Source: Tolypothrix bouteillei VB521301
GTDB lineage: Bacteria; Cyanobacteriota; Cyanobacteriia; Cyanobacteriales; Nostocaceae
Reading direction: 5' to 3'
Assembly: GCF_000760695.4 (NCBI RefSeq)
Contig: NZ_JHEG04000001.1
Coordinates: 586,295-635,588, forward strand
Length of the DNA: 49,294 bases
Each line of letters begins with the position of its first letter. Within the stretch, counting starts at the first letter, position 1. The position numbers were made by a program, and so were the translations under genes. The notes under the pieces are model-generated. The model was not told the DNA's origin. It was given only the letters and a program-made list of their open reading frames with translations, and searched no databases. Positions 36,079-44,299 of this stretch are shown piece by piece.

Positions 36079-38847
36079 ATGAGTTTCTACGTGTATCAAG
36101 TAGGTGGTAGTCTGAGAAGTGATGCTCCGAGTTATATGGAGCGACAGGCGGATGAGGAACTCTATAAAGCGCTTAAGAATGGTGAATTTTGCTATGTCCT
36201 CAACACTAGGCAAATGGGCAAATCTTCCCTATTAGTGAGAACCAAGCACCGTTTGCAACAACAAGGGTTCCAATGTACAAGTATTGACATGACAAATATT
36301 GGCAGTGAAACTGTGACTCCTGCTCAATGGTACAAGGGAATTGTGGGCGAGTTATGGTCTGGTTTTAAGCTTTCAAAAAAACTTAATTTGAAAACCTGGT
36401 GGCTAGAACACGAAAGTGTTTCTTTACCCCAAAGACTCAGTAAGTTTATTTCTGATATTCTGCTTGTCCAAATACCAGAAAGATTAGTTGTTTTTATTGA
36501 TGAGGTGGATAGCATTCTCAGTCTTGATTTTCCAGTAGATGATTTTTTTGCCCTGATTCGTTTTTGCTACAATCAACGAGCTATCGATCCAAAATATCAA
36601 CGCATTACCTTTGCTTTGTTTGGAGTGGCAACACCTTCAGATTTGATCCAAGATAAAAAGCGCACTCCGTTTAATCTTGGTAGAGCTATAGAACTGCAAG
36701 ATCTTTCTCTGGAGCAAGTTCAACCTTTAGCAAAGGGATTGCTTGTAGAGGAAATAGCTGGGGAATCTGTACAAGTGCCTGTCATTCTTAAAGAAATTTT
36801 AGCTTGGACCGGAGGTCAGCCCTTTCTTACACAAAAATTGTGTCATATAATACAGAATTACATCCAAGATGCTGTTAGTGGTGGTTTAACGATCCCACTT
36901 GGTGGAGAGGCTTTTTGGGTAGAAAGTATTGTTAAGTCACGGATCGTTGATAGATGGGAATTTCAAGATGAACCTCAACATTTTAGGACTATTCGCGATC
37001 GCCTTTTAGCTGATGAAAAAATAGCAGGACAGCTCTTAAGTATATATCAACAAATACTTGCGGGAGATCGTGTACCAAATGAGGACAGCCGAGAACATAT
37101 AGAACTACAACTATCAGGTTTAGTTGTCCGCAAACAGGGAAAACTGAAAGTCAAAAACCCTATTTACAAAGCCATTTTTAATCAGGAATGGGTTGGCAAA
37201 CAACTAGAGAGTATGCGTCCTTATGCACAAAATCTAAAAGCTTGGATTGCTTCATCACAACAAGACAAGTCACAACTTCTGCAAGGTCACGCATTACAAG
37301 AAGCACTCGCTTGGTCTGAAGATAAAAAGCTTAGCGATATAGACTATCGTTTTTTAGCTGCCAGTCAAGAACTAGTAAAACAAGAACTAGAAAAATCTCT
37401 TGCTTTAGAGAAACGAGCAAGACAAATTGAGCGAGAAAAAGCACAATTTGCACTGCAAGCTGCAAGACAAGCTTATCATATCTTGGCTGATGCACGACAA
37501 GTTGCCAGACAGTATGCCCAAAATATAAATTTACGGAAAGCATGGATTGCCAGAATTGCAGGAGGTGTTGCAGGCTCAGTCATTCTGTTGCGTTTGTCAG
37601 GTTTGCTACAAGGTATGGAATGGGCAGCACTAGATAATTTTTTCCAAGCGCGTTCTCCTGCGGCAATCGATCCCCGTGTTGTCATAATTGCAATTGATGA
37701 GCCAGATATTAAGGCAGTAGGTCAGTATCCAATTTCAGATCTGCGACTCGCTCAAGCACTCCAAACTTTAAAAAGCTATAAGCCCAGAGCTATTGGGCTG
37801 GATGTGTATAGAGATTTACCCGTGGAACCAGGTCATCAAGAGTTAGTCAAACTGTATAAAACGACTCCAAATTTAATTGGTATTGAGAAAGTTGTAGGAA
37901 GTCAAGTCGATCCACCTCCTGTTTTGTCAAAGTTAGGTCAGGTGGGAATGTCAGATCAGGTGTTGGATGGAGATGGCAAAGTTCGTCGTGCCTTACTTTC
38001 AGTTCGCTCTCAAAAAGTAGGATTGCGTTTCAATTTGGGTTTGCGACTGGCATTACTGTATTTAAAAGTTGAAGGAATCACGCCCAAACCGCTTTCCACA
38101 TTACCACACCACATTCAGTTGGGAAAAACTGTGCTTGTTCCCTTTAGACCCAATTATGGTGGCTACGTCCGCAGTGATGCAGGCGGTTATCAAATCTTAC
38201 TTAACTTTCATGGAACTGAAAAACAATTCCAAATGTTTTCCTTAACAGATTTGTTGGCAAAGCGCATTCCACAAGACAAAATTTACAATCGGGTTGTGCT
38301 AATTGGCTTAACAGCAGAAAGCACGAATGATATGTTTCAAACACCTTACAGCACTCACCTATTCGATCCCCCGTCTAGGATGGCTGGAGTCACATTACAC
38401 GCAAATATTGCCAGTCAAATTCTAAGCGCCGCTTTAGATGGGCGACCGATGCTAAAAGTTTGGTCTGAACCAATTGAGTGGTTGTGGATTCTTTTATGGT
38501 CTGGACTCGGAGCAGCATTGAGTTGGCAGGCTAAAACATTTAAAAATATACTATTTCTTCTTGCGATCGCGAGTGGAGGAATAATAGGAATTAGTTTCCT
38601 CGCCTTTTTAAAAGGTTGGTGGATTCCTATCATCCCTCCACTGATTGGAGTCGTCTGTGCAGCCGTTTTCGTACAGATTTGTGTTAGCAAATACTTGGAG
38701 AAGATACAACTGCGGGAAACAGTAAAGTTATTAGTTAACCTCGCCAAGGATCAACCAGCCGAAGGACAAATTGCTATTGAGTATCTCAAGCAAGCAGAAA
38801 GTAAAGACAATCAAGCTTTTATTGAGAAAATTATTAGAAATTTGTAA
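36079..38847 (+). CDS. AAA-like NTPase fused to CHASE2 sensor domain
   Basis: 922 aa. N-terminal AAA-like NTPase (about 1-350): Walker [10 protein letters not shown], Walker [27 protein letters not shown] and [12 protein letters not shown] helical/coiled-coil linker follows to about 490. A TM helix at about 493-510 precedes an extracytoplasmic CHASE2 domain ([20 protein letters not shown], then [16 protein letters not shown], and [15 protein letters not shown] with TPYS). Three more TM helices ([50 protein letters not shown]) come before a short cytoplasmic tail. CHASE2 usually senses an external ligand and feeds a kinase or cyclase; here an NTPase stands on the other side of the membrane. 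Divergent from its shorter paralogue. Confidence 0.9.
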   Translation: MSFYVYQVGGSLRSDAPSYMERQADEELYKALKNGEFCYVLNTRQMGKSSLLVRTKHRLQQQGFQCTSIDMTNIGSETVTPAQWYKGIVGELWSGFKLSKKLNLKTWWLEHESVSLPQRLSKFISDILLVQIPERLVVFIDEVDSILSLDFPVDDFFALIRFCYNQRAIDPKYQRITFALFGVATPSDLIQDKKRTPFNLGRAIELQDLSLEQVQPLAKGLLVEEIAGESVQVPVILKEILAWTGGQPFLTQKLCHIIQNYIQDAVSGGLTIPLGGEAFWVESIVKSRIVDRWEFQDEPQHFRTIRDRLLADEKIAGQLLSIYQQILAGDRVPNEDSREHIELQLSGLVVRKQGKLKVKNPIYKAIFNQEWVGKQLESMRPYAQNLKAWIASSQQDKSQLLQGHALQEALAWSEDKKLSDIDYRFLAASQELVKQELEKSLALEKRARQIEREKAQFALQAARQAYHILADARQVARQYAQNINLRKAWIARIAGGVAGSVILLRLSGLLQGMEWAALDNFFQARSPAAIDPRVVIIAIDEPDIKAVGQYPISDLRLAQALQTLKSYKPRAIGLDVYRDLPVEPGHQELVKLYKTTPNLIGIEKVVGSQVDPPPVLSKLGQVGMSDQVLDGDGKVRRALLSVRSQKVGLRFNLGLRLALLYLKVEGITPKPLSTLPHHIQLGKTVLVPFRPNYGGYVRSDAGGYQILLNFHGTEKQFQMFSLTDLLAKRIPQDKIYNRVVLIGLTAESTNDMFQTPYSTHLFDPPSRMAGVTLHANIASQILSAALDGRPMLKVWSEPIEWLWILLWSGLGAALSWQAKTFKNILFLLAIASGGIIGISFLAFLKGWWIPIIPPLIGVVCAAVFVQICVSKYLEKIQLRETVKLLVNLAKDQPAEGQIAIEYLKQAESKDNQAFIEKIIRNL

Positions 38848-38904
38848 AATGGCTTATTGCTAAATGGTCTTCATTTGTTTCGATTGCCATTAGTCCCATC
38901 CCTT

Positions 38905-39015
38905 CGGCATAGTATGCCGTGGCGTAAGCTATAGCCGATGCCCGCAGTACCGATCCCACTGCCTGCTTTCTTCAGTCTCACCATTAGCAATTAGCCATTA
39001 GCAATTAGCCATTAA
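38905..39015. repeat. Interspersed palindrome and ATTAGCC/ATTAGCA heptamer array
   Basis: CGGCAT-AGT-ATGCCG (38905-38919) is a short palindrome followed by GGCGTAAGCTATAGCC. Then from 38981, 4.5 heptamers alternate ATTAGCA and ATTAGCC. The heptamers match the family in the rRNA spacer (261-281). Both are typical intergenic cyanobacterial repeats and may terminate the preceding gene. Confidence 0.65.
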
Positions 39016-39035
39016 CACCTTCCCACCCAATTTTA

Positions 39036-39374
39036 CTACTGTAAATTCTGGCTGCAGATATGCTGCAACATAATAAAGGCTTGAATAGGCTGTTCGTTTT
39101 GAGTATACCTCAACCCCTTGCGCGAACCAGCACCAGAAGTATCTTTTGGTTCTCCATCCCCTGGAGGTTCAAAACTCTCTTGAAACAAAATATGCTTTTG
39201 CAGATTGTTGTTGCTAAACCCTAATTTTGTTTGAGAAAAAGTAGCAAAACTCAAGCCCAAAAGAATATGCACGAATAAACTCAAGGGCATATATCCTAAC
39301 AGAAAATATTGTTGCATGATTTGGCAAGGAGGAATGATATGGTTGTCTTCACGTGAAGTCAATGTAAATCTCAT
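39036..39374 (-). CDS. Short exported protein, possible truncated DUF928-like
   Basis: 112 aa; an internal ATG at 39317 (MQQYFLLGYMPLSLFVHILL) would begin directly with a signal-peptide-like stretch and give 93 aa. The mature part holds FEPPGDGEPKDTSGAGSR. This resembles the Pro/Gly motif at the start of DUF928 exported proteins, which I recall near CHASE2 genes in cyanobacteria. After it the sequence loses similarity, so this may be a truncated relic. Low-to-moderate support that it is expressed. Confidence 0.45.
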   Translation of the reverse strand: MRFTLTSREDNHIIPPCQIMQQYFLLGYMPLSLFVHILLGLSFATFSQTKLGFSNNNLQKHILFQESFEPPGDGEPKDTSGAGSRKGLRYTQNEQPIQAFIMLQHICSQNLQ

Positions 39375-40172
39375 GGGGTAGACAAATTTTCCACCCCAAT
39401 TGGGTGGTTTCTTAATTCCACCCCTAAACCAATATATTGGAGACTAGTTGAACAGTTTGTTTGCTCGATTACTGTATTTATAGTAACCATTTAACAAACT
39501 TAAGGTCTTTAGACTCAAGTAATTGAAACTAAAGAGTACTTTGTCATCTTCCTCAAACACGGACAAAGCAGGCAAAATGCCTGGAAACACTTATATTTGT
39601 TAACAGACAAATTATTAGGGGGTACTAAGGTAAGCTGCCCCAGCTTACTTTAATGTTTGTCCTTGTTAGAGAAGCTAACTCATAAGGTTACCTGCTCACA
39701 ATTTATAGCAGAGTTCAGATTTAATAAGCATGAACCCTTAATGAAGAATTTATGAAATCTCATTTTCAAGTTAGATGCAACGGTTTCTTTCCTCCTATTT
39801 CCAACGATTTAAACTTTTTCAGGCAAAATTTATAAATTAATATTTCAAAATCTGGAAAAGCTTAGTGTTTCACTATTGCGATCGCATTTTTCTGCTATAG
39901 AACGGCTATTTACAGTGAATAACAGATGTACTATAGCAGTCCCATTTGAGCCAAACAAGGAAGATAAGGGAGACAAGGAAGAAGTGTTTGTAACTCACTC
40001 AGAACTGCTATCTATAATTTTTTAGGAAATAATTTTTATTCTATGCATAGGAATCATCAATGACTTCTGAAAAATTTTAAGTATTGTAAGTGGGCATCGC
40101 CTAGCAAGAAAATAAAACTTACTGAGATTTGATATAATCAAAAGAAAAATATCAAATAAAAACAGGGCTATA
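39375..40172. other. Intergenic region, no gene recognised
   Basis: About 800 AT-rich bases. CCACCCCAATTGGGTGG (39401-39417) is a near-palindrome. A stretch at about 39938-39982 (ATTTGAGCCAAACAAGG and following) resembles one at 29190-29235, suggesting a degenerate dispersed repeat. No ORF stood out. Confidence 0.45.
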
Positions 40173-40695
40173 TTGGGTCAAGCAGAGCCTAAGTCTCTGG
40201 CATTCACGGGTTATTTTTTAGCAGTAGTTGCCACTGTCATCTGGGCAGGTAACTTCATAGTTGGTAGAGTTTTTTATATGGATATACTTCCAGTGGCTTT
40301 AGCCTTCTGGAGATGGACGATCGCTGTCGTAACCTTGATGCCATTTGCTATGCGGACAACAATCGACCACTGGAAACTGGTTAAAAAACATCTTCCCTAC
40401 TTGTCCGTATCAGCGTTGTTAGGCGTGACTGCTTTTAACACCTCGATCTATATTGCGGGTTACACAAGCAATGAACCTGGCATTAATTGCTGCTTCTTCC
40501 CCCATTTTGATCGTGCTCATGTCTCTTCTCTTTTACGGCGAGCAGATCTCCTTGACACGCGCCACGGGTATGGTGGTTACCGTGAGTGGTGTCGTATTGT
40601 TAATTACGGGAGGCTCCTTAGAGAAACTGCTGAGCATTTCCTTCGCAATCGGCTCCCTCAAATGTTCAATCCTTGGCGAAAGACACAAAAGGTGA
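40173..40695 (+). pseudogene. DMT-family (EamA) transporter, frameshifted and truncated
   Basis: The first frame (TTG 40173) encodes GYFLAVVATVIWAGNFIVGR and following EamA helices up to NTSIYIAG. Around 40455-40462 the frame breaks. The matching continuation (TQAMNLALIAASSPILIVLM, then GEQISLTRATGMVVTVSGVV and LLITGGSLEKLLSISFAIG) lies in another frame ending at 40695. Only the first of two EamA domains exists; similarity is lost right after FAIG. One frameshift plus loss of the 3' half makes a functional transporter unlikely. Confidence 0.82.
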
Positions 40696-40798
40696 AGTAA
40701 CATTACCTAGATGTGTTGATTGGCAAGGCTCAGAATACAGTCAGTGGCAATCTTTTACATTAGGTGACTTTTGTCAAGAAGCTTGTTATCAAATCTAA
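40679..40798 (+). pseudogene. Orphan C-terminal gene fragment
   Basis: A frame of 39 codons reads KDTKGEVTLPRCVDWQGSEY, then SQWQSFTLGDFCQEACYQI, and ends in TAA. It has no start codon. Its protein-like composition (four Trp/Cys-containing segments) directly follows the broken transporter, suggesting the 3' end of another gene joined by deletion. Parent family not recognised. Confidence 0.3.
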
Positions 40799-40879
40799 CT
40801 TTCAAGGTTTCTGTTAAATGATAGCAACATCAAGATATAATGAGCGCGAAGTATTTTTATTCAAAAAAGCTCAATAAAA

Positions 40880-41110
40880 ATGGAGATTGAAGACTTAGAA
40901 GTCAGTGTAGAAGAGTATCTTGCAGGATTAGAAAAAGGAGTAGACGTTTTAGAATTAAAGCGGTTAGTCCTATCGGGAATTCCAGAGAACTTAGCGTTAG
41001 AGGTGATGGAAATTGTTAAACGAATCACCAACGGTACCGCAACGCCTGAAGAAGTCGTCAGAGGATTGATGATTTTAACACCGTCACTGAGAGACAAACT
41101 AGATAATTAA
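40880..41110 (+). CDS. Small acidic hypothetical protein
   Basis: 76 aa, soluble and helical, acidic: MEIEDLEVSVEEYLAGLEKG and then LVLSGIPENLALEVMEIVKR. No Shine-Dalgarno is visible before the ATG. The frame over the opposite strand looks like a shadow. Unrecognised; the size would fit an antitoxin or adaptor, but no partner gene is next to it. Confidence 0.45.
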   Translation: MEIEDLEVSVEEYLAGLEKGVDVLELKRLVLSGIPENLALEVMEIVKRITNGTATPEEVVRGLMILTPSLRDKLDN

Positions 41111-41134
41111 CTTTCGCTACTCGGAACACCGACA

Positions 41135-42085
41135 TTAGCCTTTCCCAAGAGTTTCACCAATCGCAAAAATTAACTCCACAGGATCTACAGGCTTGGTTAA
41201 GTGTTTTTGAAAACCAGCTGATAGCGCTTGTTGGTGGTTGGTTTCTCCAGCATAAGCAGTCAACGCGATCGCGGGCAAAAACCTATCTTGTTCTGTAGGT
41301 AGATCTCGCAACTTCTGAATGAACGTGTAACCATCCATTTCTGGCATTCCTATATCGCTCAGTAGTAAATCGGGTTGCCATTGTGCGAGGATAGAAAGAG
41401 CTTCTCGAGATGAACTTACAGCACGCACCTCCACACCATACTGTTCCAGGGTAAAGGTAATTAACTCCAGATTGTCAGGCTCATCATCCACAACCAGTAC
41501 CCGCACACCTTCTACAATTGGGAAGTTATGGCGAATGCGATTCTCTTCAGCGCTCGTTTGTACGCTCCTCATGAGGGGAATTGTGACAGTAAACGTTGCG
41601 CCCATTCCCTCTCCCAAGCTTTCTGCTTTGACCAAACCACCATGAAGTTCCACCAAATGGCGAGCGATCGCTAGCCCCAGTCCCAACCCCCCAAAGGCTC
41701 TTGTCGTTGTGCTGTTTTCTTGACGGAAGTAATCAAACACATAAGGGATAAAATGGGGGCTAATACCTTTGCCTGTATCCCGAATGATAACTTGAGCATT
41801 ACCATGCTCGCCTTGAAGTCGAACTTCTACGCACCCACCTTCCGGTGTAAACTTCACAGCATTTGAGAGGAGATTCCAAAAAAATCACTCCAATAATATT
41901 GGAATCAACCAAACGTCGAAACTTCGCTTCACTTACTTGCAGTTTTCGCAAATTCAGTTGAGTGCGTTTTTGAGATGTGCGTAACGCGCCGGACAAGACA
42001 CTAATGAAAACACCTTCCCAAACAAATATGAAGACTCGTGTACTGCCAAATAGGGTAAAATCAAGTCGATCGGGTAAACCTATCA
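41135..42085 (-). pseudogene. Hybrid histidine kinase remnant with internal deletion
   Basis: The N-terminal piece (minus strand from about 42085) encodes RLDFTLFGSTRVFIFVWEGV, ISVLSGALRTSQKRTQ and a PAS start KFRRLVDSNIIGVIF. At a T7 run near 41877-41883 it jumps, out of frame, to WNLLSNAVKFTPEGG. From there the ATPase domain is intact (DTGKGI, FDYFRQ, GLGLGLAIARHL) and is followed by a complete receiver (VLVVDDEPDN, LLLSDIGMPEMDG, LTKPV). The rest of PAS and all of HisKA with its His are missing, and the 5' end is cut by the IS200/IS605-type element. The distal frame from 41857 could still make an ATPase-receiver fragment. Confidence 0.82.
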
Positions 42086-42107
42086 AAACATAGTGGGAGC
42101 GCGAGAA

Positions 42108-42162
42108 CCCCTGTGTTTTTAACCAGGGGATGAAGCGCGACGCAACAGGTTTTAACCTGTTG
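42108..42162 (-). repeat. Subterminal hairpins of the IS element
   Basis: Two imperfectly spaced stems: CCCCTG...CAGGGG (42108-42129) and CAACAGGTT-TT-AACCTGTTG (42143-42162), just past the tnpA stop codon. IS200/IS605 ends are recognised by TnpA as such single-strand hairpins; which one is used is not certain. Confidence 0.55.
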
Positions 42163-42165
42163 TCT

Positions 42166-42579
42166 TCATTTCCCACGCTGATTTTCAATGTATTTTTTAA
42201 CTACCTCTGTGCTTACTTGACCTGTTGACGCTACAAAGTAGGTCGGTGTCCACAAAGCAGGTAGTTTTTTTAAAGAAGGAAATTCTTTTCTTAAGTGATG
42301 AGATGCGCGACCTTTGACCCATTTAGCGATTTGGGAGGGTGCTTCATCTGTAGGTGCATTGATGAACATATGTACGTGGTCGGGTTGAATTTCTAATGCA
42401 ATAAGTCTCCAGTTATGTTCTTGCACCAATTCAAAGATAATTTCTTGCAGTCTTCTGGCAATATCAGTGACTAAAACGGGTCTTCTACGTTTGGGGACAA
42501 ATACAAAATGATAATTGATTGAGGATACGGAATTTTCCGTTCTTCTGTAGTCATGGTCATCCTGAGAAAGTTTTGCCAT
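42166..42579 (-). CDS. tnpA: IS200/IS605-family Y1 transposase TnpA
   Basis: 137 aa, full length. HUH nuclease motif in QPDHVHMFINAP (His68, His70) and the catalytic Tyr130 in EVVKKYIENQ. It excises and inserts the element as single-stranded DNA using terminal hairpins. NYHFVFVPKRRRPVL and WVKGRASHHLRKEFP are characteristic. The protein appears intact and could act in trans on related elements even though its own element lost one end. Confidence 0.93.
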   Translation of the reverse strand: MAKLSQDDHDYRRTENSVSSINYHFVFVPKRRRPVLVTDIARRLQEIIFELVQEHNWRLIALEIQPDHVHMFINAPTDEAPSQIAKWVKGRASHHLRKEFPSLKKLPALWTPTYFVASTGQVSTEVVKKYIENQRGK

Positions 42580-42644
42580 ACTCCTGATTTTAGTTGCTAA
42601 AGTATGTAGTATCTAATATAATCAACAACAGAAGGTGAGGACAA

Positions 42645-43196
42645 GTGTATAAAACTTTGCCAGTAAAAGCAAGGTTTACAGATATTGAAGAAGCATTTTG
42701 GCTCGACCAATGCCAACACGCCAACAGTTTGATTAATTGTGCTCTTTATCATGTTCGTCAAACTCATTATTCAAGACTAGAAGAGTCAGGCAATGCTTTC
42801 ACAATCTACTGGAAAGGTGATGAGTTACGGCATGGTTGGAAGACATATAAATGTTTCACGACTTATCCCGAACTCGATAAAATTCTTAAGGACAATCCAC
42901 ATTACAAGGCTCTTGCCGCACAAGCCGTACAGCAAACATTGAAATCTGTAGGTGAGTCAATTACCTCGTACAACGGATTGGTAAATGCCTACTACAGAGG
43001 TGAAGTAGATAAACCATCTTTACCACAATATAGAAAAAGTGGTGGACTTGCAGCAGTTACGTTCCCACGACAAGCACTTACTTACAAAGATGGTTGTTTT
43101 TATCCATCAATCAGTAGAGAAACTACAATTGAAAAAGGTGAGATCCATACCGCTCGATCGATTTTAACGCCGAGAAAATTCGATAACATTTCCTAA
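42645..43196 (+). pseudogene. Truncated TnpB (OrfB) nuclease
   Basis: 183 codons (GTG start), of which about 160 are TnpB-like: MYKTLPVKARFTDIEEAFWL, SLINCALYHVRQTHYS and SITSYNGLVNAYYRGEVDKP. Intact TnpB is about 400 aa; the RuvC catalytic residues and zinc finger, which lie in the C-terminal half, are missing. The last about 20 codons run into the 3' end of the convergent aspartyl protease gene. No RNA-guided nuclease activity is expected. Confidence 0.82.
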
Positions 43197-43703
43197 AATT
43201 TTGACATCATAGTTATCGAAGAAATTATGACCTAACAGTCCAATACCCGCTTTTGGAGCGATCGCAACTTCAACATTATTCACCACAGCGCCACCAACAG
43301 CAATGGAATTCACTTGACTCAGAGAAAATTTGACTTGACTACCATCAGCAATTTCTGCTTGCATGTTACCTGTGGGCTTAAGCTTTAGAGTATTTGCCAT
43401 GTTTGAGGTGATTAGAGTTATGCTAGCACCCGTATCAACAATCATTTCAAAAGTTTTATGCCCGTTAAACGTAACGTCCACAACTGGTGTTTTTCCCATA
43501 CGGCGTTTGATGGGAATCCGAAAAACCCCTTTATCTGAAGGTGTAACACCGCATAATTTTCCCAAACTTATGGCTCTACCAGAAGTCGTTACCATGTAGC
43601 AGGCTCCCATGTCTTGAGCAGTTATTCTCTCTGAGGATGCCAAAAACACCAAAGTGGAGACCAATGCAATTGTTTTTATCCATCTACCCACAACCCTTTT
43701 CAT
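43164..43703 (-). CDS. Retropepsin-like aspartyl protease, exported
   Basis: 179 aa with an N-terminal signal peptide (IKTIALVSTLVFLASS). The aspartyl protease signature MIVDTGASITLIT (Asp90) and the second hydrophobic motif GLLGHNFFDNYDV are as in TIGR02281/retropepsin-like proteins, which act as homodimers. CYMVTTSGRAISLGKLCG before the domain contains two Cys. The end EFSRR-stop looks natural, so the gene seems intact even though its 3' end abuts the truncated tnpB. Substrate unknown; location periplasmic or membrane. Confidence 0.82.
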   Translation of the reverse strand: MKRVVGRWIKTIALVSTLVFLASSERITAQDMGACYMVTTSGRAISLGKLCGVTPSDKGVFRIPIKRRMGKTPVVDVTFNGHKTFEMIVDTGASITLITSNMANTLKLKPTGNMQAEIADGSQVKFSLSQVNSIAVGGAVVNNVEVAIAPKAGIGLLGHNFFDNYDVKILGNVIEFSRR

Positions 43704-44299
43704 CCAATTCTCCCAATCCTCATGCTTACCTGCCTATAACTAATTTACCCAGAGGAGCAGAGAAACAAACAGCCAACTGTCACAGAGCAATGAGCGGATG
43801 AGCGTGCTACGCACAAGGGAACGCACTGGTCTCACCGCTTGCGGTTAAAGCACTTTACCAAGGTGTTTGGTCGCGAGCGGTTATTATATTGCAAAATATA
43901 AACTTCTTTACAGGCTTAACTACTGGTATGCTTTGGTTGTGTTAACGAGATTCAATCCCACGCAAAAGCAGTACAAACCATCATTGTCAGGGAGCCTCTA
44001 TGCGGTTTTTACTTTGCACGTTTCTAACTTTCTCATGAGAAATTACGAATGACGAACATCTTGCCTCTGTTCCCATTCGAGATATTCCTCAGCAGTCATT
44101 TTTTGGGGTTGTTGGGTAATGGCTACCATAATCTTTGAACACCTTGACTTTTTTGTGGCTCTGGTTTGATTGTAGCGTTCTGGGTGAAGGTGAAAGTTAG
44201 TCAGAACTCTGATTCAGAGTTCTCTTGCCAACTTTCTCTTAACCCCATATTCTGTCTAATATGTCAACTTGTAGGTATTAAACCTTTCTCCAAGTGTTT
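43704..44299. other. Intergenic region with a Uma2 relic
   Basis: About 600 bases between the protease and the CHAT/NB-ARC gene. A 61-codon plus-strand frame (43867-44052) looks non-coding. The only coding trace is the minus-strand Uma2 start at 44043-44129. It should contain the promoter of the large gene; no clear -10/-35 or ribosome binding site was placed. Confidence 0.5.
44043..44129 (-). pseudogene. N-terminal remnant of a Uma2-family endonuclease
   Basis: 28 codons on the minus strand: MVAITQQPQKMTAEEYLEWE, then QRQDVRHS and TAA. This matches the usual start of Uma2 (DUF820) restriction-endonuclease-fold proteins (MTAEEYLxWE...RHEYIDGE). The sequence breaks exactly at the RHEYIDG position; the catalytic domain is absent. 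A relic of a common cyanobacterial family. Confidence 0.7.

Larger units (their letters stand above)
42086..43140. mobile_element. IS200/IS605-type insertion sequence, truncated on the tnpB side
   Basis: Divergent tnpA (minus) and tnpB (plus) with terminal hairpins at 42108-42162. The left boundary is set where kinase similarity stops (about 42085). The right part is lost: tnpB ends after about 165 codons and joins the aspartyl protease region near 43120-43150, so the right end and the guide-RNA region that overlaps tnpB 3' ends are absent. The element should not transpose as a unit from its own right end. Confidence 0.75.

Noticed and set aside
43867..44052. 61-codon plus-strand frame
   Set aside because: No ribosome binding site; overlaps the end of the Uma2 relic and looks like spacer.
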